The position numbers and the translations under genes were made by a program. A stretch of 64,000 nucleotides of DNA from Flavobacteriales bacterium (GTDB lineage Bacteria > Bacteroidota > Bacteroidia > Flavobacteriales_F > PHOS-HE28), in NCBI GenBank assembly GCA_016715895.1, contig JADJXH010000003.1, positions 1,302,001 to 1,366,000 of the forward strand, in the 5' to 3' direction. How positions within the stretch are numbered: the stretch's first letter is position 1; each line of letters starts with the position of its first letter. This document shows, piece after piece, positions 7,902 through 21,400 of this stretch. The notes under the pieces are model-generated. The model was not told the DNA's origin. It did no database searches and saw only the letters and a program-made list of their open reading frames with translations.

Positions 7902-9257
7902 ATGCAGATCCACGAGAACATCCTGAGCACCATCGGCAACACGCCGCTCGTCAAGCTGAACCGCATCACCAAGGACGTCGCCGCCACCGTGCTCGCCAAG
8001 GTGGAAACCTTCAACCCCGGCAACTCCATCAAGGACCGCATGGCGATCAAGATGATCGAGGATGCGGAGAAGGCCGGCCTGCTGAAACCGGGCTACACCA
8101 TCATCGAGGGCACCAGCGGCAACACCGGCATGGGCCTGGCCATCGGCGCCATCATCAAGGGCTACAAGTGCATCTTCACCACCACCGACAAGCAGAGCAA
8201 GGAGAAGGTGGACATCCTGCGCGCCTTCGGCGCCGAGGTGATCGTGTGCCCCACCAACGTGGACCCCGAGGACCCGCGCAGCTACTACAGCGTGAGCAGC
8301 CGCCTGGTGAAGGAGGTGCCCAACAGCTGGAAGGCCAACCAGTACGACAACCCCAGCAACGCGCAGGCGCACTACGAGACCACCGGCCCCGAGCTGTGGG
8401 AGCAGACCGGCGGCAAGATCGACCACCTGGTGGTGGGCGTGGGCACCGGCGGCACCACCTGCGGCACCGCCCGCTTCCTGAAGGAGAAGAACCCGAACCT
8501 GAAGGTCTGGGGCATCGACACCTACGGCTCCGTGTTCAAGAAGCTGAAGGAGACCGGCGAGTTCGACAAGAACGAGATCTACCCCTACATCACCGAGGGC
8601 ATCGGCGAGGACTTCGTGCCCCAGAACGTGGACCTCGACCTCATCGACCATTTCGAGAAGGTCACCGACCGCGACGCCGCCATCTACACGCGGAAGATCG
8701 TGAAGGACGAGGCCATCTTCGTGGGCAACAGCGCCGGCGCGGCCATCGCGGGGCTCCTGCAGCTCAAGGACAACTTCAAGAAGGGCGAGGTGGTGGTGGT
8801 GATCTTCCACGACCACGGCAGCCGCTACGTGGGCAAGATGTTCAACGACGACTGGATGCGCGAGCGCGGCTTCCTCGTGGAGGAGAAGCCCACGGCCGGC
8901 GACCTATTGAAGGGCAAGGAGCTCGCGCTGCTGAGCGTGGAGGCCGAGGAGCCCGTGCTGGCCGCGATCGATAAGATGCGCAAGCACAACATCGACCAGC
9001 TGCCGGTGTTCGACGGCGGCAAGCCCGTGGGCACCATCACCGATGCCCGCCTGTTCGACGCGATCCTGGAGGACGCCGACGTGCGCACCCAGAAAGCCCG
9101 TGTGGTGATGGGTCCGGCCCTGCCCGTGCTGAAGGTGGACGCGACGCTGGACGAGGTGGCGGCCAAGCTGGGCAATGGTTCACCCGCCGTGTTGGTGGAA
9201 CAGCCGAACGGGTTCGGGATCCTGACGAAACAGGACATCATCGGGAAATTGCGGTAG
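7902..9257 (+). CDS. Cystathionine beta-synthase / cysteine synthase with C-terminal CBS domains
   Basis: 451 residues; the start MQIHENILSTIGNTPLVKLN is the usual beginning of the family. The fold type II PLP core occupies residues ~1-330: Lys44 in NPGNSIKDR should hold PLP, SGNTGMGLA (~75-83) binds the substrate carboxylate, and VGTGGTTCG binds the PLP phosphate. Residues ~335-451 form a CBS-domain pair (MRKHNIDQLPVFDGGKPVG and FGILTKQDIIG), a regulatory module absent from plain CysK. The enzyme condenses serine (or O-acetylserine) with homocysteine or sulfide. The presence of both CBS motifs favours cystathionine beta-synthase over CysK. Lys and Glu codons are almost all AAG/GAG, a sign of high expression. 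Confidence 0.88.
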   Translation: MQIHENILSTIGNTPLVKLNRITKDVAATVLAKVETFNPGNSIKDRMAIKMIEDAEKAGLLKPGYTIIEGTSGNTGMGLAIGAIIKGYKCIFTTTDKQSKEKVDILRAFGAEVIVCPTNVDPEDPRSYYSVSSRLVKEVPNSWKANQYDNPSNAQAHYETTGPELWEQTGGKIDHLVVGVGTGGTTCGTARFLKEKNPNLKVWGIDTYGSVFKKLKETGEFDKNEIYPYITEGIGEDFVPQNVDLDLIDHFEKVTDRDAAIYTRKIVKDEAIFVGNSAGAAIAGLLQLKDNFKKGEVVVVIFHDHGSRYVGKMFNDDWMRERGFLVEEKPTAGDLLKGKELALLSVEAEEPVLAAIDKMRKHNIDQLPVFDGGKPVGTITDARLFDAILEDADVRTQKARVVMGPALPVLKVDATLDEVAAKLGNGSPAVLVEQPNGFGILTKQDIIGKLR

Positions 9258-9271
9258 TCGCGACCTGGGCC

Positions 9272-9532
9272 ATGCCTGAACTCTGCCGCTTCTATGGGAT
9301 CATCATCCGGATGTATTTCATGGACCACAACCCGCCGCACTTCCACGCGGAATACCAGGGTCAACGCGCCGAGTTCGACATCCGCACCCTTGAGCTGATC
9401 GCCGGTTCCTTGCCGAGCCGTGCGCATGCGTTGGTGCTTGAATGGGCCGCGTTGCATCGGCAGGAACTGCTGGCCAATTGGAAACTCGCTGTTGAAGGAG
9501 AACTGCCTTCGCCCATCGATCCGCTACCTTAG
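9272..9532 (+). CDS. DUF4160 domain-containing protein
   Basis: 86 residues. The opening MPELCRFYGIIIRMYFMDHN, followed by PPHFHAEYQG, is the DUF4160 signature, including the conserved HNPPHFH segment. The rest (FDIRTLELIAGSLPSRA, then VLEWAALHRQELLANWKLA) is typical in length and sequence. Biochemical function is unknown. It is followed at once by a DUF2442 gene, the usual partner; such pairs are sometimes discussed as toxin-antitoxin-like because of their small size and conserved order. Confidence 0.85.
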   Translation: MPELCRFYGIIIRMYFMDHNPPHFHAEYQGQRAEFDIRTLELIAGSLPSRAHALVLEWAALHRQELLANWKLAVEGELPSPIDPLP

Positions 9533-9537
9533 TGGGC

Positions 9538-9786
9538 ATGAACACCGTCGTCAAGGTCGAGGCACTGCCGTCGGAACGGTTGAAGTTGACCTTTGCAGAT
9601 GGCTTCCAGGCCGAGGTGGACCTGAAACCACTGCTCACCAAGGGCATGGCCTTGCAGGTGGCCGCTCCAGACCTTTTTATGCAAGTGACCACGGAGCCTG
9701 GTGGCGGTATCGTATGGCCGAACGGGTTCGATCTGTGTCCGGAATTCCTTCGGGAATTGGCCGAGAAGCGGCAGGCGGCGGCGTGA
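9538..9786 (+). CDS. DUF2442 domain-containing protein
   Basis: 82 residues from ATG 9538, five bases after the DUF4160 stop; a GTG at 9532 overlaps that stop and is less likely. The sequence VKVEALPSERLKLTFADGFQAEVDL and the later PGGGIVWPNGFDLCPEFLREL match DUF2442, whose members read like small DNA- or partner-binding proteins. Function unproven. The tight spacing to the DUF4160 gene argues for co-translation and a shared role. Confidence 0.85.
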   Translation: MNTVVKVEALPSERLKLTFADGFQAEVDLKPLLTKGMALQVAAPDLFMQVTTEPGGGIVWPNGFDLCPEFLRELAEKRQAAA

Positions 9787-9839
9787 AGGGCCATGTGGAA
9801 GGACATCATCGGGAGGCTGAAGTGGCAATGGGGTCTTGA

Positions 9840-10535
9840 ATGAACCGCCGTGATCCTCGTTCGACCAGCCGCCTTCTTGCACAGGCGATACTGGTCGCTG
9901 GGTTGAGTAGTTGCACTCCCCCCGTAGAAGAGATCTCAGCCTTGCCTGAACCCAGTATCGATTCATCATTAATCGTCGGCGACTACCTGTTCGTTTCGAG
10001 AGATCAGGAAGCGCGAGTTCTTGGACCCTGCGATCACAGAATGATGCCGGTACTTGAGGTTGCAACCCCACTGGCACGCCGGATCGCATCAGGACAGGAA
10101 TTCAGTCTTGCCAATGATACGGAGGCATTGGCACTGCTCGATAGCATGCTGCATGGCAGCGATGCCGATGTTCGGCGCTTCTATTTCTGGATCGTTACCA
10201 AGTCTTTAGCACGCTCCGATGGCTACTATTCGGAGGGTGTCGGATACTGGGGAACACAACACCTTTTCCATAACCCAGCAGAGTTCCTCACCGCATGGTC
10301 AGAGTGCATCTCCGAAGGTGAGCGTAAAAAATGGGCGTGGTACCTGGCCGCTGAAGAGCACATCGGTAGTGAGAACCAACCGACCGATGAGGTATTGGCA
10401 GAGTATCGACAACGTCTGGAGAGCGCTACATCGATGTTTCCTGAAGCTGTTGCGATCGGTCGGGAGCGGCTCCTTGTTATGGTGGACAGTATCTATCGCT
10501 CTTCTTGGGGTACAAAATCCACACAGCGTCAGTGA
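9840..10535 (+). CDS. Hypothetical lipoprotein, lower GC than neighbours
   Basis: 231 residues. The N-terminus (MNRRDPRSTSRLLAQAILVA, then GLSSC) gives a lipoprotein signal with the probable lipidated Cys25. The mature part is mixed alpha/beta with motifs RRFYFWIVTKSLARSDGYYSEGV-type and FLTAWSECISEGERKKWAWYLAAEE; I do not recognise a family. Codon use is clearly less GC-biased (many ATT, GAT, TTC/TTG mixtures) than flanking genes, so recent acquisition or relaxed selection is plausible. No operon partner is obvious: the DUF2442 gene ends 53 bases upstream and the BtuF-like gene begins 18 bases downstream. Confidence 0.6.
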   Translation: MNRRDPRSTSRLLAQAILVAGLSSCTPPVEEISALPEPSIDSSLIVGDYLFVSRDQEARVLGPCDHRMMPVLEVATPLARRIASGQEFSLANDTEALALLDSMLHGSDADVRRFYFWIVTKSLARSDGYYSEGVGYWGTQHLFHNPAEFLTAWSECISEGERKKWAWYLAAEEHIGSENQPTDEVLAEYRQRLESATSMFPEAVAIGRERLLVMVDSIYRSSWGTKSTQRQ

Positions 10536-10553
10536 GACTATTTCTCGCCCCCC

Positions 10554-11345
10554 ATGCGCTCCCTCACCGACCAAATGGGCCGAAAGGTCAGCGTGCCTGA
10601 CGTCCCCCAACGCATCATCTCCCTCGTCCCCTCCCAGACCGAACTGCTGCATGACCTGGGCCTCGGCGACCGCGTGGTAGGCATCACCAAGTTCTGCATC
10701 CACCCGGAGGCTTGGTTCCGCAGCAAGGCGCGCGTGGGCGGCACCAAGCAGGTGGACCTGGAGAAGGTGCGGGCCCTTTCCCCCGACCTCATCATCGGGA
10801 ACAAGGAGGAGAACAGTCAGGCCGACATCGAGACCCTGGAGCGCGAGTTCCCGGTGTGGATGAGCGATGTGCGCGACCTTAGTGGAGCCCTGGACATGAT
10901 CCGCCGCGTAGGCGCCCTCACCGGCACCGACAGCATGGCCGTTCAGCTGAACTCCGACATCGAACAGGCCTTCTCTTCGCTCCGACCGCTCTCCCCTCCC
11001 CGCTCCGCCGCCTACCTCATCTGGCACGAGCCCATGTTGGTGGCCGGGACCGACACCTTCGTGAACGACATGCTCACGCGCTGCGGCCTCACCAACGCCT
11101 TCGCGCACCGCACCGAGCGCTACCCCGAGGTCTCCCCGGGGCAGCTCGCCGCCGCCGATCCGGATGTGATCCTGCTCTCCTCCGAGCCCTTCCCCTTCGC
11201 CGAAATGCACATCCTGCACTACACCATGCTCTGCCCGGGCACCCCCGTGCACCTGGTGGACGGTGAGCTCTTCAGTTGGTACGGCAGCCGCCTGCTGAAG
11301 GCCCCGGCCTATTTCAGCGGTCTGTTGGCCGGATGGCCGGCCTGA
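10554..11345 (+). CDS. BtuF-like helical-backbone metal/cofactor-binding protein without signal peptide
   Basis: 263 residues. It shows the periplasmic-binding-protein class III pattern: VPQRIISLVPSQTELLHDLG, then VVGITKFCIHPEAW, LSPDLIIGNKEEN and AADPDVILLSSEPFPF, as in BtuF/FepB-type corrinoid or iron-chelate receptors. Unlike ordinary BtuF it begins directly at the first domain (MRSLTDQMGRKVSV), with no signal peptide or lipobox. It is therefore predicted to be cytoplasmic, or its true N-terminus is different; the sequence just upstream offers no leader. No BtuC/BtuD or TonB receptor genes are close. Assignment to the fold is firm; the ligand (cobalamin, cobinamide or iron chelate) is a guess. 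Confidence 0.75.
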   Translation: MRSLTDQMGRKVSVPDVPQRIISLVPSQTELLHDLGLGDRVVGITKFCIHPEAWFRSKARVGGTKQVDLEKVRALSPDLIIGNKEENSQADIETLEREFPVWMSDVRDLSGALDMIRRVGALTGTDSMAVQLNSDIEQAFSSLRPLSPPRSAAYLIWHEPMLVAGTDTFVNDMLTRCGLTNAFAHRTERYPEVSPGQLAAADPDVILLSSEPFPFAEMHILHYTMLCPGTPVHLVDGELFSWYGSRLLKAPAYFSGLLAGWPA

Positions 11346-11364
11346 GCGCCGGTAACGGGCGGGC

Positions 11365-11372
11365 TACTTTTG
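11365..11372 (+). promoter_or_regulatory. -7 promoter element (TACTTTTG) for the patatin gene
   Basis: GGGCTACTTTTGCCC holds a perfect TAnnTTTG ten bases before ATG 11383, so the transcript leader must be only a few bases long. Confidence 0.6.
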
Positions 11373-11382
11373 CCCATCCACC

Positions 11383-13662
11383 ATGCGCGCTCGGCTCCTG
11401 CACCTGCTTCTGCTGCTGCTGCCCTTCGGGGGCCAGGCCCAGACCGTGGGTGTGGTGCTCAGCGGTGGCGGTGCCTCGGCCATGACGCACATCGGCGTGC
11501 TGATGGCCTTGGAGGACCACGGCATCCCCATCGACTTCATCACCGGCAGCAGCATGGGGGCCCTGGTGGGCGCGATGTACGCCGCCGGCTATTCCCCGCA
11601 CGAGATCGACAGCCTGTTCCGGACGGACCTCTACCGCACGATGGCGGAGGGCGGCGTGGAGGACCGCTATACCTACTTCTTCAAGCACGACCAGCCGGAC
11701 GCCTCGGTGATCAACGTGAAGATCGACCTGGACACGCTGTTGCAGACCTCCCTGCCCACCAACCTCCGCAGCCCGGTGCTGATCGATTTCGAGCAGATGC
11801 GCGGCTTCGCCGGCGCCAGTGCGGCCAGTAGCCACGACATGGACAGCCTCTTCGTGCCCTTCCGCTGTGTGGCGAGCGACATCACCGCGCAGCGGCCGGT
11901 GCTGTTCCGCCGTGGCGACCTGGCGCGGGCCGTGCGCGCCAGCATGAGCTACCCGTTCTACTTCAAGCCGATCAGGGTGGACGGGCACCTGATGATGGAC
12001 GGGGGCCTGTACAACAATTTCCCCAGCGACATCATGTACGAGGAGTTCCTGCCCGACGTGATCATCGGCAGCAACGTGGCCAGCAACTCCGCACCGCCCA
12101 GCGAGGACGACCTGTTGAGCCAGTTGAAGGCGATGTTGCAGGAACCGACCGATTACTCGGTGCGGTGCGATAACGGGCTCATCATCGAACCGCGCACCAG
12201 CACGGGCCTCTTCGATTTCAGCCGCATCGGTCCCACGATCGAGGAGGGCTACGCCGCGGCGATGGAGTGGATGCCGGAGATCGAGGCGCTGATCGCCCGG
12301 CGCACCGGTGCCGCGGAGGTGGCCGAGCGGCGCGCGGCCTTCCGGGCCCGCTGGCCGCAGCTCCGGTTCGGCGCCCTGGAGGTCACCGGCCTGCGCAAGG
12401 GGCGGGCCCGATATGTGGAACGCATGCTCACCGACCGCGACGGGGGCATCGACGAGCGCCGACTCAAGAGCCTGTACTTCCGGCTGCACGATGACGACAA
12501 CATCGGGCGCCTTTACCCGTCCGCGCTCTACCGGCCCGAACGGGGCGACTTCGACCTGCGCGTGGACGTGGGCGCCGAAAAGGACCTGCACGCCCGGTTC
12601 GGGGGCATGTTCTCCTCACGGCCCATCAACACGGGCATGGTGGGGCTGCGCTACAACCTCTTCGGCCGCTGGAGCTCCTCGCTGCAGGCGCTCTCGTGGT
12701 TCGGCAAGTTCTATGCGGCCGGCCAGGTGCGCCTGCGCGCCGACCTGCCCACCGCGGCGCCCCTCTACCTCGAGCCGTTGTTCACGATCCACCGCATGGA
12801 CCACTTCCGCAGTTTCGCCACCTTCTTCGACGAGGTGCGGCCCTCCTTCGTGGTGCTGCGTGAGACCTGGGGCGGAGTGAACGCCGGCCTGGGCCTGGGC
12901 AACAAGGGCCGCATGCGGGTGGATGTGAAATACGGCCAGACACGGGACAGTTACTACCAGCGTATCGATTTCAGCCCCACCGATACGGCGGACGTCACCG
13001 AGCTCTCCCACTGGACGGGCGGGCTCATCGCCGAGCGGAACTCGCTGAACCGCAAGCAGCACGCCAACGCGGGGGAGCAGCTGAAGTTCGAGGCCCGGTA
13101 CGTCTCCGGACAGGAACGTACGGAGCCGGGCTCGACCAACTCCCAGCGTGACCTGGTGCGGGACCAGCACGATTGGTTCTTCCTGAAGGCCACGCTGGAC
13201 AAGTACTTCCTGCCGCGCGGCATGTTCAAGTTCGGCGGACTGGTGGAGGCGCTCTACAGCAACTATCCCTTCTTCGCGAACTATACGGCCACGGTGGCCC
13301 GTGCCCCGGTGTTCCAACCCACACCGGAGAGCAGGACCTATTTCCTGGAGAACTTCCGGGCCCAGCAGTACATCGCGGGCGGTCTGCGCACCATCATCGC
13401 CGTGGCGCGCAACCGGTTCGATCTGCGGCTGGAGGGGTACGTGTTCCAACCCTACCGGGCCGTCCTGCGCACGGCGGACGATGAGCCCGAGGCGGGCCTT
13501 GCCGTGAGCGACCGGGCCTACCTGGCCTCCGGTTCGCTGATCTACCAGAGCCCGGTGGGCCCCATCTGGTTCAACACCAGCTACATCGACGGCCTGCCCG
13601 AGCCGTGGGCCTTCAGCCTCAATTTCGGCTACGTGATCTTCGCCCAGCGCAGCTGGGAATGA
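11383..13662 (+). CDS. Patatin-like phospholipase with C-terminal outer-membrane beta-barrel
   Basis: 759 residues with a signal peptide (LLHLLLLLLPFGGQAQ). The patatin domain spans ~22-300: oxyanion loop GVVLSGGGASAMTHIG (~23-38), nucleophile motif GSSMG (Ser57), and the Asp of MDGGLYNNFP (Asp206) complete the Ser-Asp dyad. Residues ~325-395 resemble a POTRA-like linker (LRFGALEVTGLRKGRARYVE). Residues ~400-759 are rich in amphipathic strands (FGGMFSSRPINTGMVGLRYN; WGGVNAGLGLGNKGRMRVDV; VGPIWFNTSYIDG) and end FGYVIFAQRSWE, as in an Omp85-family barrel. This is the PlpD/type Vd layout, predicted to place a phospholipase A at the outer membrane. All catalytic residues are present. Confidence 0.88.
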   Translation: MRARLLHLLLLLLPFGGQAQTVGVVLSGGGASAMTHIGVLMALEDHGIPIDFITGSSMGALVGAMYAAGYSPHEIDSLFRTDLYRTMAEGGVEDRYTYFFKHDQPDASVINVKIDLDTLLQTSLPTNLRSPVLIDFEQMRGFAGASAASSHDMDSLFVPFRCVASDITAQRPVLFRRGDLARAVRASMSYPFYFKPIRVDGHLMMDGGLYNNFPSDIMYEEFLPDVIIGSNVASNSAPPSEDDLLSQLKAMLQEPTDYSVRCDNGLIIEPRTSTGLFDFSRIGPTIEEGYAAAMEWMPEIEALIARRTGAAEVAERRAAFRARWPQLRFGALEVTGLRKGRARYVERMLTDRDGGIDERRLKSLYFRLHDDDNIGRLYPSALYRPERGDFDLRVDVGAEKDLHARFGGMFSSRPINTGMVGLRYNLFGRWSSSLQALSWFGKFYAAGQVRLRADLPTAAPLYLEPLFTIHRMDHFRSFATFFDEVRPSFVVLRETWGGVNAGLGLGNKGRMRVDVKYGQTRDSYYQRIDFSPTDTADVTELSHWTGGLIAERNSLNRKQHANAGEQLKFEARYVSGQERTEPGSTNSQRDLVRDQHDWFFLKATLDKYFLPRGMFKFGGLVEALYSNYPFFANYTATVARAPVFQPTPESRTYFLENFRAQQYIAGGLRTIIAVARNRFDLRLEGYVFQPYRAVLRTADDEPEAGLAVSDRAYLASGSLIYQSPVGPIWFNTSYIDGLPEPWAFSLNFGYVIFAQRSWE

Positions 13663-13663
13663 C

Positions 13664-13688
13664 AAAGCCCCGGGTGACCGGGGCCTTG
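13664..13688. terminator. Bidirectional terminator-like hairpin between convergent genes
   Basis: Perfect 7-bp GC stem (GCCCCGG, bases 13667-13673, with CCGGGGC, 13678-13684) and a GTGA loop, flanked by AAA and CTT. It lies two bases after the patatin stop and 20 bases beyond the DUF3467 stop. Confidence 0.65.
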
Positions 13689-13707
13689 TCCACGGTGATC
13701 GCCGGGC

Positions 13708-14028
13708 TCAGGCCTGCGCCGTGGGCCCGCCGAAGTTCATGGGCACCTCCGGCATCTCGCTCTCGCGGATGGGGCCGTGCACCTGCTCGAACTTCTGCAC
13801 GTTGTCCGCCAGGGCGCGCATGAGCCGCTTGGCGTGCTGCGGGGTCAGCAGGATCCGGGCCCGCACCTTGGCCTTGGGCACACCGGGCATCACGCGCACG
13901 AAATCGAGCACGAACTCCGAGTTGCTGTGGGTGATGATGGCGAGGTTGCTGTACACACCATCCGCCACTTCCTCGCTGATCTCGATGTTCAGTTGGTTGG
14001 GGCGGGGTTGGTCCTTGGGGTCTGACAT
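13708..14028 (-). CDS. DUF3467 domain-containing protein
   Basis: 106 residues. Residues ~10-95 (LNIEISEEVADGVYSNLAII, then NSEFVLDFVRVMPGVPKAKV and ILLTPQHAKRLMRALADNV) match DUF3467, a small conserved protein that in Bacteroidota commonly follows rpoC, as here. Function unknown; probably cytosolic. It lies 80 bases downstream of rpoC on the same strand, separated by a perfect hairpin (14056-14086), so it may be read from the rpoBC transcript or partly insulated from it. Confidence 0.85.
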   Translation of the reverse strand: MSDPKDQPRPNQLNIEISEEVADGVYSNLAIITHSNSEFVLDFVRVMPGVPKAKVRARILLTPQHAKRLMRALADNVQKFEQVHGPIRESEMPEVPMNFGGPTAQA

Positions 14029-14055
14029 GATCTTCCGGATGTGGACGCTGAGGGG

Positions 14056-14086
14056 GCTGAACGAGGAATGAGCTTCCTCGTTCAGC
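14056..14086. other. Perfect 13-bp inverted repeat between rpoC and the DUF3467 gene
   Basis: Arms GCTGAACGAGGAA (14056-14068) and TTCCTCGTTCAGC (14074-14086) with loop TGAGC. No T-tract follows on either strand, so it is more likely an mRNA-stability or processing hairpin than a strong intrinsic terminator. Confidence 0.6.
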
Positions 14087-14108
14087 GCTCCCGGTTCAGC
14101 GTTCGGCG

Positions 14109-18404
<4,296 letters not shown>

Positions 18405-18451
18405 GGTTGACTAGGCAAGGCGTTCGACGTTGGGTGACCGCATGGCGCTCC

Positions 18452-21400
18452 TCATTCGAGCGACACGTTGAGCGCGAGGCCGCGCAGTTCGTGAAGAAGC
18501 ACGTTGAAGGACTCGGGGATGCCCGGGGTGGGCAGGGGTTCGCCCTTCACGATGCTCTCGTAGGCCTTGGCACGGCCCACCACGTCGTCGCTCTTCACGG
18601 TGAGGATCTCCTGCAGGATGTTGCTGGCGCCGAAGGCCTCCAGCGCCCACACCTCCATTTCGCCGAAGCGCTGGCCGCCGAACTGGGCCTTGCCACCGAG
18701 CGGCTGCTGGGTGATGAGGCTGTAGGGGCCGATGGAGCGTGCGTGCATCTTGTCGTCCACCATGTGGGCCAGCTTGATCATGTAGATCACGCCCACGGTG
18801 GCGGGCTGGTCGAAGCGCTGGCCGGTGCCGCCATCGTGCAGGAAGGTGCGGCCGAAGCGGGGCACGCCGGCCTCGTCCGTCTGCGCGTGGATCTCGTCCA
18901 GCGTGGCGCCGTCGAAGATGGGTGTGGCGTACTTGCGGCCCAGCCTCAGGCCGGCCCAGCCCAGCACGGTCTCATAGATCTGGCCGAGGTTCATGCGACT
19001 CGGCACGCCCAGCGGGTTCAGCACGATGTCCACCGGCGTTCCGTCCTCCAGGTAGGGCATGTCCGCGTCGCGCACGATGCGGGCCACGATGCCCTTGTTG
19101 CCGTGGCGGCCGGCCATCTTGTCGCCGATCGCCAGCTTGCGCTTGGCGGCCACGTACACCTTGGCCAGCTTCACGATGCCTGCGGGCAGCTCGTCGCCGA
19201 TGCTCACCTGGAACTTCTTGCGCTTGTAAACGCCGCTGATGTCGTTGTGCTTGATGTTGTAGTTGTGGATGAGCTGACGGACCAGTTCGTTCACCTTCTT
19301 GTCCGCGGTCCAGTTGGTGGGGTCCACGGTGATGAAATCGATGGCCTGCAGGACCTTGGGGGTGAACTTGACGCCCTTCTTGATCTGCTCCTCCTTGTAC
19401 TTGTTGTACACGCCGTTGGAGGCCTGGCCGTTCAGGAGCTGCATCATCTTGTCGATGAGCACGTTCTTCAGCTCGCCCAGCTCCTTCTCGTAGTCCTTGT
19501 CGATGGCCTCCAGCACGGCCTTCTCGTTGGTCTTGCCCTTCTTGTCCTTGATGGCACGGCTGAAGAGCTTCTTGTCGATGACCACGCCCTTGGTGCTCGG
19601 GGGCGCCTTCAGGGAGGCGTCCTTCACATCGCCGGCCTTGTCGCCGAAGATGGCGCGCAGGAGCTTCTCCTCGGGGCTGGGGTCGGTCTCGCCCTTCGGG
19701 GTGATCTTGCCGATGAGGATGTCACCCTCGTTGATCTCGGCGCCGATGCGGATCAGGCCGTGCTCGTCAAGGTCCTTCGTGGCCTCCTCGCTCACGTTGG
19801 GGATGTCCGCGGTGAGCTCCTCCAGGCCGCGCTTGGTGTCGCGCACCTCCATGATGTACTCATCGATGTGGATGGAGGTGAAGATGTCCTCGCGGGCCAC
19901 GCGCTCGCTGATCACGATGGCGTCCTCGAAGTTGTAGCCCTTCCAGGGCATGAAGGCCACCAGCAGGTTGCGGCCGATGGCCAGTTCGCCATCCTGCGTG
20001 GCGTAACCCTCGCACAGCGTCTGCCCGGTGGTCACCTTCTCGCCCTTGCGCACGATGGGGCGCAGGTTGATGCAGGTGCTCTGGTTGGTCTTGAGGAACT
20101 TGGTGAGTTTGTACTCCTTCTCGTCGCCGTGGAAGCTCACGATGCGGTCCTCCTCGGTGCGTTTGTACTCGATCACGATGCGGTCGCTGTCCACGTACTT
20201 CACCACGCCCTCGCCCTCGGCGGTGAGCAGTACGCGGCTGTCGCGGGCCACGAGCTCCTCCAGGCCGGTGCCCACGATGGGGCTCTCGGGCCGCAGCAGC
20301 GGCACGGCCTGGCGCATCATGTTGGAGCCCATCAGCGCGCGGTTGGCGTCGTTGTGCTCCAGGAAGGGGATCAGGCTGGCGGCGATGGAGGCGATCTGGT
20401 TGGGCGCCACGTCCATGAGGTTGATCTCCTTGGGCGCCACCACCGGGAAGTCGCCCATCAGGCGGGCCTTCACCCGGTTGCTGTTGAACTCGCCTTCGGG
20501 GGTCACCTGGGCGTTGGCCTGGGCGATCATCTTGTTGTCCTCCTCCTCGGCGCTCAGGTACACCGGCTCGGCCTTCAGGTCCACCTTGCCCTCGGTCACC
20601 GGGCGGTAGGGTGTTTCGATGAAGCCCAGGCTGTTGATCTTGCTGTACACGCAGAGGCTGCTGATCAGACCGATGTTCGGGCCTTCAGGGGTCTCGATGG
20701 TGCACAGGCGGCCGTAGTGGGTGTAGTGCACGTCACGCACCTCGAAGCCGGCGCGCTCGCGGCTCAGACCGCCGGGGCCCAGGGCGCTCATGCGGCGCTT
20801 GTGGGTGATCTCGGCCAGCGGGTTGGTCTGGTCCATGAACTGGCTGAGCTGGTTCGTTCCGAAGAACGAGTTGATCACCGAGCTCAGGGTCTTGGCGTTG
20901 ATCAGGTCGGTGGGCGTGAACACCTCGTTGTCGCGCACGTTCATGCGCTCGCGGATGGTGCGGGCCATGCGGGCCAGACCCACGCCGAACTGGGCGTGCA
21001 GCTGTTCGCCCACGGTGCGCACGCGGCGGTTGCTCAGGTGGTCGATGTCGTCCACATCGGCCTTGGAGTTCACCAGCTCGATCAGGTAGCGGATGATGCT
21101 GATGATGTCCTCCTTGGTGAGCACGCGCACGCTGAGCTCGCTCTCCAGGCCCAGCTTCTTGTTGATGCGGTAGCGGCCCACCTCGCCCAGGTCGTAGCGC
21201 TGCTCGCTGAAGAACAGCTTGTCGATCACCCCGCGGGCGGTCTCCAGATCGGGCGGTTCGGCGTTGCGGAGCTGGCGGTAGATCACCTCCACGGCCTCCT
21301 TCTCGGAGTTGGAGGTGTCCTTCTGCAGGGTGTTGTAGATGAGGGCGTAGTCGGCGGCGTTCACCCCGGCCTTGTGCAGGATGATGGTCTTGGCGCCGCT

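Noticed and set aside
9524..9531. TACCTTAG considered as a promoter for the DUF2442 gene
   Set aside because: It is formed by the last codons of DUF4160 and ends in A-G; the five-base gene spacing argues for co-transcription instead.
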